From positions 251,195 to 315,194 of the forward strand of contig JBBHKE010001241.1 in assembly GCA_037447655.1 (NCBI GenBank): 64,000 bases of DNA, in the 5' to 3' direction. Each line of letters begins with the position of its first letter. The first letter of the stretch is position 1. The stretch comes from Zygnema cylindricum (lineage: Eukaryota > Streptophyta > Zygnematophyceae > Zygnematales > Zygnemataceae). The notes beneath the pieces are model-generated. The model worked only from the letters and a program-made list of their open reading frames with translations. It searched no databases and was not told the origin of the DNA. Shown here piece after piece: positions 31,695-44,285 of the stretch. The position numbers and the translations under genes were made by a program.

Positions 31695-32425
31695 TCATCT
31701 GTTACCTTTACTACCAGGAACAGCTGCAGCAATTGCTCCTCCTGCAGCCACTCCTCCTGTTGCACTTAAAGCTCCAGTCACAGCTGCAGGCACTCCTGCC
31801 GCTCCCATAGACTGCAGAGCAGCGCACGTACTACCAGCAGGTACAGCTCCGCCGTACGATGCCATCAACCCCGCCGCCGCAGATTCTGCAGATTACATAT
31901 CAACAAACAAAAAAAACGAATCGGCAAACCGACGTCAGGTCAGAGAATCATTTAGTGCGGTGTTATAGAGCGGTAAAACTGTAAAAGTGAATAGTAACTT
32001 TTAGCGGCGAAGGAAAGAATTACAGAAGTAAAATTTAATGCACAATGATGTTCCCGTAACAATTTCTTCAAAAACTGATATGGAAATGAAAAAGTACGTC
32101 GCGACAAAATACCTGCAGCGATGCCGCCGGCTCCGAACCCGGCGGCAGCAACCGAAGCTGCTCCTGCGACGGGCGCGAGGATCGCACCGCCAATCAGCCC
32201 GGCCTGCGACGCTAAATTTTCAGGCGACAAAAATTCTTGCTGTGTTTTAATTGCCGCTTCGGGATTTCCGAGCGAGACTTCCACGGCGGATCGCAATTGA
32301 GAAACTCCAATACATCTTTTCGTAAACCTGTCCTGTGTCGCATGGGCTCCGGCTATATCACCGGAGCATAATTGAATTACGGACTTTAACTGTGAGACAA
32401 CAGGAACTGAATCGATGTTCCCCAT
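31695..32425 (-). CDS. ISG12 (IFI6/IFI27)-like membrane protein, gene 2, short tail
   Basis: Exons are 32425-32113 and 31885-31695; the 227-bp intron is GT/AG in the same position and phase as in gene 1. The product has 167 residues. It keeps the two N-terminal repeats (VPVVSQLKSVI...GD, CIGVSQLRSAV...GN) and the full ISG12 core (GLIGGAILAPVAGAAS, AAAGFGAGGIAAG, ESAAAGLMAS, LQSMGAAG). It stops right after PGSKGNR, where gene 1 goes on as PGSSKDNRCEE into an acidic tail. Remains of the tail-coding sequence, such as a relative of GATTTCGTGAAC, persist downstream but out of frame, so the tail was lost by a small deletion. The start MGNIDS again fits N-myristoylation. Most of the coding sequence looks constrained, so I take it as a live gene. 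Confidence 0.83.
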
Positions 32426-32562
32426 TGCAGTTTAAAACAGAGGAGGAGGAAGTAGGAGGGAGGAGGGTTTGATGAATTTTGCCTGAGAAGGATAAGTTGA
32501 CGAGAGAGAAGAGAGAAAGTGTTCGATGACAACTAATATGGCACTGCCTAATCATTCCTTAA

Positions 32563-32568
32563 ATATAT
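32563..32568 (-). promoter_or_regulatory. TATA box of ISG12-like gene 2
   Basis: AATATATTTAAGGAATGAT on the minus strand, 138 bases upstream of the start, aligned with the TATA region of gene 1. Confidence 0.45.
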
Positions 32569-32697
32569 TTGTAGACAGTTTACCAGAAGTAGGCGAGGAC
32601 AAAGTTCGCACCATAAAAATCTAGTAAGAATTTGCCACGTGTAAACATAAGACCTTTTGATGACCGCCAGTAAAATACGCCCAATGCATGGTGACAA

Positions 32698-32914
32698 CAC
32701 TGTGTATCGCTATTAGTGTTATTGTTTTTTTCGTCTTTTAAAACATCCCTTTTCCGTAAACACATGTCAGATTGTGGATCTGACGGTTGCGATTGAGACG
32801 TAACATTTTCAGCTTTCAATTGGCGGTTTCAAATTGAAAATCGGACAAATGTGTACGGATAAAAGATGTTTTAAGTGGCGAACAAAATATTAACACTAAT
32901 AGCGATACAAGGTG
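32698..32914. mobile_element. TA-target MITE with inner hairpin
   Basis: The ends are CACTGTGTATCGCTATTAG and the complement-like CTAATAGCGATACAAGGTG. The inner inverted repeat TAAAACATCCCTTTTCCGTA is matched by TACGGATAAAAGATGTTTTA. It is 217 bp. TA is present at the right side but not the left, so the left end may be off by a few bases. Confidence 0.65.
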
Positions 32915-32959
32915 TACCTTTGTTCGTTGGAACCTTCAAGACTGTAAAAATCTTTGCAT

Positions 32960-34950
32960 GCAAGGCGGCTATCTTTCGGCAAGAATCAAGAAATAAATCT
33001 CGCCGGAAGCTATCGTGGCTGGGACGACAAAGAAAGGGTGCTGAATTAAGACTTTAGAGTAATCCGTCGGAACGGAAAATGCATACTACGGACGCCGGAT
33101 TTTTTAATCTAAACCGTTCATTAAACTTGGACGGCCCAGGCTGCTGCCAAGTTCAGGTTGTCGCAATCGTCTGACCAAAAATGGACGACGCGGATTTCAT
33201 GCCAGAATTTCCAACTGACGTCTTTGATTATTTCCTGGGGGGCTGTATCTAATATTCCGATCAAAAAGTAAATAAAACAAAAAAAGATCGTTCGGAGATT
33301 CGAGCTGGAAACCAGGACTTATATCGAATATCGAGAAAAGGTCCTCACTAAACTACAGATACACCTATTGTCGCTATTAGAGTAAAGAAGTTGTTTTGTC
33401 GCTTAGGTAAGACCAGCTATTGTGGAATAGTATTCATAACACTAATCAAAGGACTGAACCATGATATGTCACGCCATACAATTTTAAATTTGTACAAATT
33501 TCACTCGTAAGCTAAAAATTCACCGACTCTAACAGCAATTCAAGAGACCTCTTTACTCTTTACAATATTTCATTGAGATAGTATTCACAGTAGAGTCAAA
33601 CAAACGAGCAACAGACGAGTCTGTCGAACGGTTTGTTTGCCTTCTATGAAGACCTCAGGTGGTCATAACTTTGACCGGAACAAGCCGCAGTAAAGACAAT
33701 TTCGGAGAAGAAAGCAAAGGTGAAGGTTTAGAGGTTTAGGTTTAAGCATTAGACAGCTCTCCAATAGTAGTCCACAGGTTGAAAATATAGAGATTATATT
33801 CGATGCAAATCTGAAGAGTAATATTCAAATAATTTTGCAACGAAATTTCGGCAGAATTACCGCATAAAGTAAAGGTCATTTGTATGCATATTCGAAACCT
33901 TATTCAGCACACATAGAATCAGTTGTCACACAATCCCATGTGCGAACCACTAATTATCGCTGCTTGTCACAACTAGTAACAGGTCAACTACACTGTGTAT
34001 CACTATTAGTGTTAATGGTATTTATGCCACTTAGACCATCTTTTCTCTGTACACACATGGAAGATTACAAATCTGCACGTTGCGATTTGCAACAAGATTT
34101 CTGCAGAATTACTGCACAAAGTAAAGGTAGTTGTATACGTATTCAATATCTTATTCAGCACACATAGAATCGATTGTCACACAATCCCATGTGCAAACCA
34201 CTAATTTTCGCTGCTTATCACAACTAGTAACAGGACAACTAGCACCAGTACAACTAATAAAAGGACAACTAGTAAAATAAACTAGTACCAGGACAACAGC
34301 CTCCAGAAAGATACTCCATTTTTCACTGTCACGGCATAAAATAACTTCAACAATGTTCAACATTGTCAAACCAACCATGCCATTAAAATTGTGCGTCATT
34401 CAAATTTCAGATAACTAGTCTTGACTAGCTGTCGATGTTGCTTTTCACGTGTACCACGAAAAGCAACAATGCAAGAGTTCAAAAAAAAAACTTAATAATT
34501 TTTGATTAGGACCATTTCTGGATAGAGCTGTGACAGTTAACATACATATATAATTATTTCAAACGCTAATTTATAATACATATAAGAAGGAGAGTATTAA
34601 AACACAGTTCAGGAACTTCAAGCCAGAAACCTATCCATATAAACAAATTTCATTCGAACAAACTTAATTTTCCTCAAATTAACAAAAAATAATGTGTACC
34701 AAAGAAAGAAGTTTGAAAGTTCCCATGGCAAAAAGTTTGGCTTATTCTGTACAAATCAAACTTCAGTGCAACGCAAATATAGTGACATCCTATTGTCACG
34801 TCACAATCGAGGATCATTACCAATTTTCAAATTGTTATAAAGAATCGGAACCTGTCAAAACCTTTTTTTTTGTATCCATTTAAGACAGCTAGCGAAACAA
34901 CTTTAAAAAAACCGAAAGAAAAAGAATAGGAAACGAAATCGATATTATTC
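32960..34950. other. Repeat-derived gap between ISG12-like gene 2 and the J-protein gene
   Basis: 32960-33200 is the third copy of the upstream block (GGCGGCTATCTTTCGGCAAG). 33836-34088 and 34089-34250 form a direct tandem duplication of about 255 bases, the first copy containing the left end of a TA-target MITE (CACTGTGTATCACTATTAG at 33993). From 34230 short CAACTAGTAA units recur. No gene is supported. Confidence 0.6.
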
Positions 34951-34956
34951 CCTGTT

Positions 34957-37900
34957 TTATGATTGAGCACATTGGACACCATGCTCGTGACCTTCGTGGC
35001 CTTCCTCCTCCTCATAAGCCTCTTTTCTTGCCTTCTCCTTTCTTTTCATTTCCGCTTCCACGTCACAATCGTGAAGAGTCGTCTCCTCACACATCTCCAA
35101 ATCCTCCTCGGAAAGTAAAGGAGAGGGAGAGGGAGGGAGCCCCGAAAGTAAAAGCTTGACTTGGTCGAGAGTTAGATTTCCGGATTCCGGAAATTCAACA
35201 GAAAAGGAGATAAAGAGACGGCCTTGTAAAAACGGTTGATTGTGACGAGGCATTCCTTCGTTATCAATGGCTTTCGCTTGACCTAACCAAGGAAAGAAAG
35301 GAAAAAGGAAAAAAGGGAAAAAAAGGGAAGGAAAAAGGAAAACGGAAAAAGGAGAAAGGAAAAAAAGGGAAGGAAAAGGAAGGAAGAGTGAGAACCATAG
35401 AGAAAGTGAGAACGAGAGAGAGCAAAAGTCAGAAACAAAGTTACAACTGGTTAATTAGAATTTTGACAAGAAAGTTCAATGCAGTCTTTAAACACAAAAG
35501 GTTAATCCAGTGTTTAAACACAGACGTAGATTAAAAAGGCACTAAGTATTAGGACACGAAAAGTGGAAACTAAAAAAAAATCTTTAGCGTATTTCATAAA
35601 AAAAGAAAGATGTCATAGACACTAACTATCCAAACAGAAAGTGATGTCAGCGTTAACCCTTCAGTTGTCCTACAATGAGATTTGTACCACAAGAAAAGAA
35701 AAAGTGTGTGCAGGCAAGAGTATCATCCACTATCCCTTCACCTCTTACCAAACTCTCGAAAGAACAATTTAATGAGATAAATTTCACAAGAAACAGTATA
35801 CATCAGTCCTCCTATCTCCATAAATTACCGTAGATGGTGTTAGCAAGTTAACAACTATCCAGAAATCACCAATTCACACCAATATTTGTTCACTTCTTCA
35901 AGGTTAAGTCTATTTCAAACTGTATTTTGTTCCTAAATAATGCAGACCACCTTAATAGTAAGGACCACATTAATAGTGCTAAAGAGAAGCAATTTGTTTC
36001 TCTAAAGAATAACTTCTAAAAACAACAAACCAGATAAAAGGTTAAAGACTTTGACAAACGCAATAGCATTTGTTATCATCTGACAAAAAAATCTTCCTAT
36101 TCCTATTCCTTAGTACCATGAGTTAATTATCATCAGTTACTCGAGTTAATGTCCTTATTGCCACCTTACAAAACCATAGTCGGGACAAAAACTTCCGACA
36201 AAAAAAGGAAGACAAAGGCTCAAATATGGAAGCAAATCCTCAAGAAGCCTACAAAAGAATTGAAAACATACCTGGTTTTATCACCTCTCCTGGTTGTGTC
36301 TTTATTAACAGGTGTCGACCATCCAAATGTGGGACACGGAAACTAAACCCACAAAGAGCCTCTGTTAAAGAAAGCTTTCGCTCCATAAAAAGATCATCCC
36401 CAATCCGTTTAAATGTTTCATGAGGTTTTTGTCGAAGCACAAATATAAGGTCTCCTGCTTCTGCATTAGGCTGCAACCAAAACAACAAAAAGAAAAAAAG
36501 CAAATTAAAAACACTAAAACTAGAAATAACATATTAAAGAACGTGTTTATGACGAGTTAAGCTCTTGATTGATTAAGAAAACTTTCTTAAAACAAACACA
36601 GTACACAATTGAGAACTAGAAACTAAAGACTACTCATAAAAGCATCAGATAAAGCATCAAATTTGACAAAGGAAACAACCTAGCATAATTCAATCTGAAG
36701 ATGGCCCAATAGGAGCTGTGAACATTGGTATTAAGTGTACCATATTTGAAAACAGGAAAGAATAAAAGGATGGACTGGACATCCACCACATAACCCAGCT
36801 CTAGAACAAACTTCAAACCTTAGTTCAACGATTTGAAAACACTTAAAAAACATTATCTGCAGTATAACCAAAAAATATGCGAGTAAAGTACATAGGAACC
36901 ACATATAGCGTTTTCAATTGTCATCGCACCCTATGCTTTGAACTTCATAATTTTTGAAAAAATGGCAACGCAAACTAACTTCCGTTTCTGCTACTATAAC
37001 TAACAAAAACTATCCAACACTTTCGTTGTTCCATAAGTGTTTACATAGTCATAAGAAAATGTATCAGATAATTTTAGCAACAGCTCTAATCAACAAAATC
37101 AAAAAATCTTTGAAGACTTCGGGGCAACAAGCTCTACAACTGATTAGAGCGTCAAAGTCGTTAATAATGATTGACAAACACAAGAAATCCCCAAACAAAG
37201 GTTCTTTATCCAAATGGTTACTAGGCCAAAATGATTATTCCATCCATGGGTATTTAAAGGGTGGGAGATCAAGATTCGCATCAAAAACAGTCAACAGACT
37301 TTTGATCTCTAAAGAAAAGCCAACGCAATGTAACAACTCATTCATTCTAATTCGAAAAACCTGAAAGGATTGCCGGGTTAATGTAGCAGGTCTCCCCTCC
37401 CCCTCTTCCCCTCCCCCTCCTCTCTTGCCCTCCCCCTCCCTTCCTTTCCCCCATCCGCTCCCCCTTATCTCTCCCCCCTCTCGCCCTCACCCTCACCCTC
37501 TCCCAACTCACCGATTCGTGTGCTAATCCCGAAAATACAATTTTCTCTCCCTCCTTCATCCCCTTCTCCACATGGACCTCCAACGTTTTACTTTCCGGTA
37601 CGACCTTCTCCCCTTTGCAGCCGACACACTTGTCTTTTTCTCTCAGAACCTCCCCTGCACAGTTGAAAAGGAAAAAAAAGAATGTCAAATTAAAAAGGGC
37701 TCAGGCATACAAAAAGTTAGGGTCATCCAGTTTATAATGCTATCAATATAAATTAGGGCTAATAATAATGAGGATCGTAATAATCATAATAAGAAGAAAG
37801 AATACAGTAATGATACTATAACCATAACAGTACTAATAACAACAACAACAATAATAATAAACAATAAAAATAATAATAAAAACAAGAATAACAATAACAA

Positions 37901-40900
37901 TAATAACAACAACAATAACGATAATAATAGCAATAGTAATAGCTGTGACAATAATCGTAATAATGATAATAATCATAATAACAACAACAAATTACAATAA
38001 TAACAATGATCGTAATAATAACAATAATAACAATAATAATAATCATAATCATAATAATAATCATAATAATAATAACAAAAACAATAACAGTAATAATGAT
38101 AATAATAATAACAATTACAATAATAATAATAACAATAATGCCGCTATTATTGCCACCATTACGGTTTCCACTAAGATAAACAACATGAGAAAAGAAATTC
38201 CACCATTATTCATGCCATGCAAACAGATCAATAGAGAACCAAAAAAATGTTTAAAAACGTCAAAGTAATTAGTCAGGATATACTAACCTCAATTGCAAAA
38301 TGATAAACCATACACATCAAAGTTAGGAATGACAATACTTTTGAGTGAAACTTCATAATAAGGTCCATTCAGTTTAAACCAGTTTTCTTAAAAAAAAGAG
38401 CTGAGACTCCACACAACTGAATTCAATTAAAGCTAAACAGTCTACATGGCAACTTTTCAGAATCACCAAAACTTAGGTTTGAAAAGGAAAGGTACATTGC
38501 TTTTCAAGATTACGTCGATGACAAATGCGAATCTAAATAATTATACCTCCATGAGTTCGGTTTTATCTAAAGATTAGATGAACTGGTCTATAGACAATTC
38601 GTTTCCCCTACATAAGTTAGTTTGTTCAAACTAATTCAAAAAAGACTGATAAAGTAGTTGAAGGATCGCTGTTTTGATTTCAAAAACAGAAAAAGACGAG
38701 CACACACCTTTTCCTTCACAACCCGAACAGAGCTGTTCAATTTGTTGCATTAATCCCATTCCGAGACGAACATACTGGACAGTTCGACCAGATCCCTTGC
38801 ATTGTTTACATTCCTGTGAGCGACCCGTTTTTGAACCAGTTCTGTACATGACAAATGGCAGTAATCAAACTGTTAAATGTGTTGTCCAGGCTTTCAGTGA
38901 GATAGATATTACAAAACACAACAAATTATCAACAACCCGATTCCAAACCAGTTCTGTACATGAACATGGCAATAATTGACTGTTGAATGTGGTGTTGTGG
39001 CTTTTAATGAGACAAATATCATACAACATAACAGATATAAGTTCATGAGCTAGAATCCAATTTTCACCAAAAGCAATAAAGACCTCGGTCTTTTAGTAGG
39101 AGTCATTTCAAGTGTTCAAGAATACTTCAGAACAGTAACAGTCCTAGGAACAGTCAATCTACATGAATTCCTGACAATGTACATCAGTCACTTAGAAAAA
39201 GCAAAGAAAAAAAACCGAAAAAAAAACACTATCAAAGGGCATAAAGCTCAAGGAGCTTGCTTTGAAGCCTGGTTGAATTCAGAATTCGGTTCTTCTAAAT
39301 CACAAATCACATCATACAAAAAGGAGAACGATGAGCAAAATACATTTGATTCAGTATAGTCACTGTAACAAAAACTTTTCAGGTTGTTAAAAACGGAATA
39401 GAAAACATTCATACCCGTTGCATTTTCCACAAAGAGCTTGTCGAACGACAGAAAGCTTTTTGACGACACCGTTGTAAATATTTTCAAGTGTTACATCTAT
39501 GGCTCGAACCACATTTTCTGTCTTCCTGCGACGTTGACCTCTTCCTGCCCAACACAAGGGAACATTTTTTCTCAAAAAATCCTCAAATTTCATCCATTCC
39601 ACTTCAGCAAAAAAACAAACAACAAAAAAGAAATCCTGCGTCATAAAAGAACAACTAAACTCTCCACCGCCATCTCCAATAAAAAGAAGGGGAAAAGGGA
39701 TGACAAGAGGATAGCACACTTTATAACCTGGTCATTCAAAATAATTACTTGAGCCCGTTTAAAAATAATCCAGAAAGATGCATGCAGAGGCTGATGGATG
39801 ACCAGATTTAAAGAAGCTATTTGTAACTTAAAGAGAACAAGACTTCTCATCAGTAATTTTTTCAAGAAATAGTCACGTCATATCATGTTCTGTGGGGGAA
39901 TTGAGGAGCAAGGGGGCAGGAAAGAAGGAAAAGGACAATGGGAGAAACAAGAATCGAGAAACAAGTCAACAGACAGGGAGGGGAGGGAGGATTGGGGAGG
40001 GTTTGCCAAGTCATCCTGAAGAGAGGGAAAGGGAGATGGGGAGAGAGGGAGAGAGAGACTACATTCAACTATAAAAATAGAGAGAGAGAGAGGGACTAAA
40101 TTCAACTGTAAAAGTCCTCAAGAAATATTTGATGCGTTAACCCTGACAAAACAAAGACATGAGAGAGGGAGAGGGAGGAGACGAAAGTGGAAGGGACAGA
40201 GAGCGAGAAACATGAATTCACGAAGCTGCCACAGAACCCAAAATGGGGACGGCATTTCTGAGAAGGAGATCGAGAGGAAGTGAAACCGGAAAAAAGAAGA
40301 AAAGGAGATCATTAAGAAGAGAAAAAGAGGAAAATAATAATTTTTCATGAAGACAACAAGAGAGGAAACAATTGAAATATTTACCTAGAGACAAATACCT
40401 ATTTATTGGTTAAGTCGTAATGAGATATATTTACAAGTTTCGTAATGAAAACTCCTTTTCTCAGAGAGAAAACATGACAGTATCTGAGGAATAACCATCG
40501 GCTAAATCTATGCCAGCAGCTGCGGTGGCATTGTTAGATCTTCCATAATTGAGTAAGTTTATATACAAAAGTTCAAAACTATCTTTTGGTACATATAATA
40601 TTTTTGTTGCATCCGCGATATGTATTTTGCATTCTAATAATTGAGGACGAAATTCTCCTTCAAACAGAATATTCTGGAATCAAATTAGGACTACTCTAAG
40701 TGGCTCCTTAACTAAACTTGTTTGCCTCGTCCTTATTTGTCACTATTTTATATTGAGAAGCAAACATATTTGTAAAATCATGCCTCTCATAGTCATTGAT
40801 GCCACGCACAGGCGAGATGGTGCATGGATCAGAAGATAAAGGGGAAAAAGGAAGAAGAAAGGACAGTAAGAGAGGGAAAACTATAAGAGTGAAAGCGACC

Positions 40901-43479
40901 CAAATTTGTGGATCAAACCATCTCGCTGACGAGATCAAAATCTTGTTTCTTCAAAAGATCAACATGTTCCAGCGTTCAAAAGAACATTCTACTCTCAGAA
41001 AAGTCATTGAACCCAAAAGTAAAGGACAAAATCAACATGAGGACTGTGACTAACCCTTAATGAATCCCCAAATTTGTCTCCCTTCCTCTTGACTCCCTCT
41101 CCCCTCCCCCTTCTCTTCTCCCCACACTATCTTTCCCGCTCCCTCTCACTTCCTCTCCCCTCCCTTGTGACTGACCTCAATCCTCCAACTCAACCTAACT
41201 CTCGACTGTCCCTCTCTCCCTCCCTCTCCATCTCCCTCGCCCTCCCCCTCCGCCCTTCCCCCCCCCCTCCCCCTTTCTCCTCTTTCTCGCCCTCCCTCTC
41301 CCTCTCCGGCCTTCCTCTCAAAACTAACCTCGAAATGAACCTCCAAATTGGTCTCCAAATGGATCACCACCGAATACGGCACTGAAGAGATCAGAAGGGT
41401 CAAATCCAGACGCCCCCGAATGACCCATTCCCTCCTTGAGGCCCTCTTCTCCATATTGATCATAGATGGACCGCTTTTCCGGATCACTGAGGATGTCATA
41501 CGCGTGAGCAAGCTCCTTAAACTGAGATAGAATTGGGAGCCATTAAAAATCGTCAAAATAGTGTGGAGAAAAACAAAGCCGAAGCTACAATCCACAGTAG
41601 AACACAGACACAAGAGACAACAAAATGGGTTAGCCACCTGCCCCATTGATTTAGGCAGACAGCTCTCTCACTCTCTCTCCCCTCTTTCTCTCTCTCTTTA
41701 TCTCTCTGGAGGACTGAAGGAAAGAATAAAGATATGAAGTGACCAGAGAAAAGCCTTATGAAAAAATGCAAGCCACAAAAAAAATAACCTAAGTCGAACG
41801 TGTAAAAAAAAAAATGAAAGTATTTTGCGACAGAGGCAGAGAGAGAGAGAGAGAGAGATAGAGTGGGAGAAATGAAAGACAGAATCCTTATCCGGGTTCG
41901 CAGACTCGCTCGAAATTGCTTATGGCAAACATATATACGAAGCATCAAGAAGGAACCAAGACAGATAAAAAAAAGAAAAAGACAAAAGACAACAAAAAGA
42001 CAACAAAGAGAACAAAAAAAGACAGCAAAAAAAGACAACAAAGAGACAAAAAAAAAAGACAGCATACAGGCACACCGAATTCCAACAATCCAATACTCAA
42101 ATGAACAAATGAAAACTTACAAACATCACTTAAAATATTTTACATATTAAACCCTTCATTCTAATAGACAATTTGGACGCTTGTGTCTCTGATATAAATA
42201 CAAATGTTTACACCATTGGTGCTTTAACCAGCAAGGGCACAAATCTAATTGCTGCTCAAATCTAAAGACGAGTGATTTCATATGCTTAGAACATCGCTAA
42301 AAAAAAGGAAAACAATGCAATAATGGGCTGATAAAACAACAGAACAAAAAACTCACTGTTCTAAATCTTTCCAACCACTTTCAATCTGCATTATCAAGCC
42401 ATAAATAAACTAAAATTTTAAAAACCATAAAAGCATTATAAACACCCCTGTCGTCAAACTCCTGCTTTCATCACCTTTTCCCCAAAATCAAAGCCCAATG
42501 ACTACCACCAACAAGTCGGCCAATAATTTTAAAATGATAGGTATATATTTAATTTGACTGTTAAACAGCTTTAGTGTGATTGACACCATCCACCAAAAAA
42601 TTAAATACTTTTTTTTTTAAGGCCAAAACATATAACATACATATGTATATGTTGTGCGTGTGTATATAAATGTGTGTATATATAGTTGTATTTACACATA
42701 TATTACATACATATGTACATATACATACAGGGACTACAAGCATCCACGTTGGCCCCTTTTTGCCCACAAGAAATAGTGTAGAATCTATTTTAATAATCCA
42801 TCGACAGCAATACTTGTACTTCTTTCAGACTTTTAATTCTCGCTACCCATTCGTACGCGTGATTCTTTTACCCTGATAGAAAGCATAAAGAAGCGCTATA
42901 ATTTCCCGTCCTTATTACGAAAGCATAAAGATTAATTACCGTAAGTACCAGAGCGTATAACAAACTAATTACTCTGTACTCTGTAAATTATCACAGAGAA
43001 ATCATCGACTATTGCATCACGCGGTCACACAAAACAATTATAACTTTTAGTTTTTAAGATAAAATCAGCCAATAAATTACTGCGAAACAATCATATTATT
43101 ATGTTAAGTAGACTATCTTGATTCTCATATCATACAGACGGTTTACCAGCCACTTTGGTCAGACAAACCCTAGCAAGTCTCATAGGGTTACCACAATAGC
43201 CAAGTTTTCCTCTCGTTTAAAATGCAAATCGTACAGCCCGTACAGTAAGTAATCGTACGTCCGTATGGTTACTCATAAAAACTGTACGAATTGTACGATC
43301 CTAAAAGTCTTGGCTTGACTTACCTTCTCCTGATCTCCACCTTTGTCTGGATGACATTTCATGGCCGTCTTCTTGTAAGCTTTCTTCAAATCCTCTGCTG
43401 ATGCAGTTTTTGAAACGCCTAAAAGGTCATAATACTTGGTTTCACTTCGAGACGGACGACGAGCATGCGAGTGGAACAT
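34957..43479 (-). CDS. Class A J-protein (DNAJA / plant AtJ2-AtJ3 type), seven exons
   Basis: Exons are 43479-43324, 41521-41329, 39544-39415, 38841-38708, 37654-37512, 36470-36272 and 35282-34957. All introns are GT/AG and all phases join to 426 residues. Exon 1 has the J-domain with [13 protein letters not shown] and CHPDKGGD, the HPD that triggers Hsp70 ATP hydrolysis. Exon 2 ends the J-domain ([13 protein letters not shown]) and gives a short Gly/Phe region. Exons 3-5 hold four zinc-finger repeats: [32 protein letters not shown]. Exons 6-7 hold the client-binding C-terminal domain ([29 protein letters not shown]). The end EETTLHD...GVQCAQS closes in a CaaX box (CAQS), so farnesylation and membrane attachment are likely, as in plant homologues ending CAQQ. 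The start MFHSH aligns with the family start; two in-frame ATG-like codons upstream are not needed. The introns contain simple repeats. Confidence 0.95.
35283..36271. other. Intron 6 of the J-protein gene
   Basis: The 989-bp intron starts with GTATGT and ends with TTAG on the minus strand. It has a purine-rich stretch at 35290-35380 on the plus strand. No nested gene is seen. Confidence 0.85.
37741..38150. repeat. AAT/AAC trinucleotide-like microsatellite in intron 4
   Basis: About 400 bases are made almost only of AAT and AAC steps on the plus strand. They lie in the J-protein intron between 37655 and 38707. Translations as poly-Asn or poly-Ile/Tyr are by-products. Confidence 0.95.
39860..40340. 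repeat. Purine-rich stretches in intron 2 of the J-protein gene
   Basis: GAGGGAGAGAG-type sequence lies on the plus strand at 39890-40100 and 40150-40330. The intron (39545-41328) also has CT-rich sequence at 41060-41310 next to exon 2. The strand change means the transcript has both U/C-rich and A/G-rich blocks. Confidence 0.7.
41522..43323. other. Intron 1 of the J-protein gene
   Basis: The intron is 1802 bp and holds a GA repeat (41835-41860), an AAAAGACA-rich stretch (41960-42062) and a TATG/TGTA microsatellite (42640-42730). No gene is seen inside. Confidence 0.85.
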
Positions 43480-44218
43480 GGCGACAAAGAAACGTGTAAT
43501 CAAGTTTTACAGAGAAACTGCAGATATTCACGGAGGAAATGTTGCTCTAACTGAATCAGTATTGCGAGGAGAATTTGTCAACTTTCTGGAGAAATTAAGC
43601 TTTGGTCTCAACAACTAATGCAAAACCAGCAGCAGTATCGGTTCAGCAGATGCAGAGACACCTTGTGCTCTTCCCACGGAAAGAGGTGAAGAAGGTGCAG
43701 AAAACTTCCAGAACCTTGAGCACGTCATGTCACGCTTCTGTTCATACTTATGTACTGTTCACAGCCGTGAAGCGTGTTTCTGTGAACATGAATCAGTTCA
43801 CACTTACTGCGCGATTACCAGTTGTAGCTGCGCATGGAACAAGCGCAAATGATACAGCGAACATGTGATGTACGGTAGTTTTGACTTGTACGTCTGGTTG
43901 TTGATCTGTCAGAGATTCAGAGAAAGAAAACGTGTTATAGAATGGGTCAAACAGGTTTCAAACGCCCATTCGCTGATGGACGTACAGCAAATAATGTAAA
44001 TCTGAACCATATGAATTCATGTACGGTAGGCATACGCTTCAGCATCAACAGTGTTCTTTACATGTGAAATTGTGAACATGACTTTAATAACTGCAACTAC
44101 AGATATCGTGGTCCACCAAAATATGACCACCAGCAGCGCCTACGTGGGCGTTCATGATCCGCTTACATTTTCGATTAAGCACGATCGACAAATGCACGAT
44201 TTCTCTTAGGCACTTCCT
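43480..44218. other. Upstream region of the J-protein gene
   Basis: A rightward open frame starts at 43478, sharing the palindromic CATG with the J-protein start codon ([13 protein letters not shown]..., 46 codons). It has no recognisable family and is probably chance. No other gene is seen up to the MITE cluster. Confidence 0.35.
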
Positions 44219-44284
44219 GACCGTCAGATTACAATTAACAGCAGCCAACATCTGCTTTACCTGCCGGCACAAGGCATGTTCGCT
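44219..44284. repeat. Direct repeat flanking a MITE (partner 44801-44864)
   Basis: CCGTCAGATTACAATTAACA...TTTACCTGCC is present at both places with a few changes, once before each of two neighbouring TA-target MITEs. Confidence 0.8.
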
Positions 44285-44285
44285 A

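Noticed and set aside
33993-34110. A complete MITE starting CACTGTGTATCACTATTAG
   Set aside because: Only the left end could be found; the matching right end is missing, so it is recorded only as a remnant in the tandem duplication.
37816-38268. Poly-Ile/Tyr and poly-Asn open frames
   Set aside because: By-products of the AAT/AAC microsatellite inside a J-protein intron.
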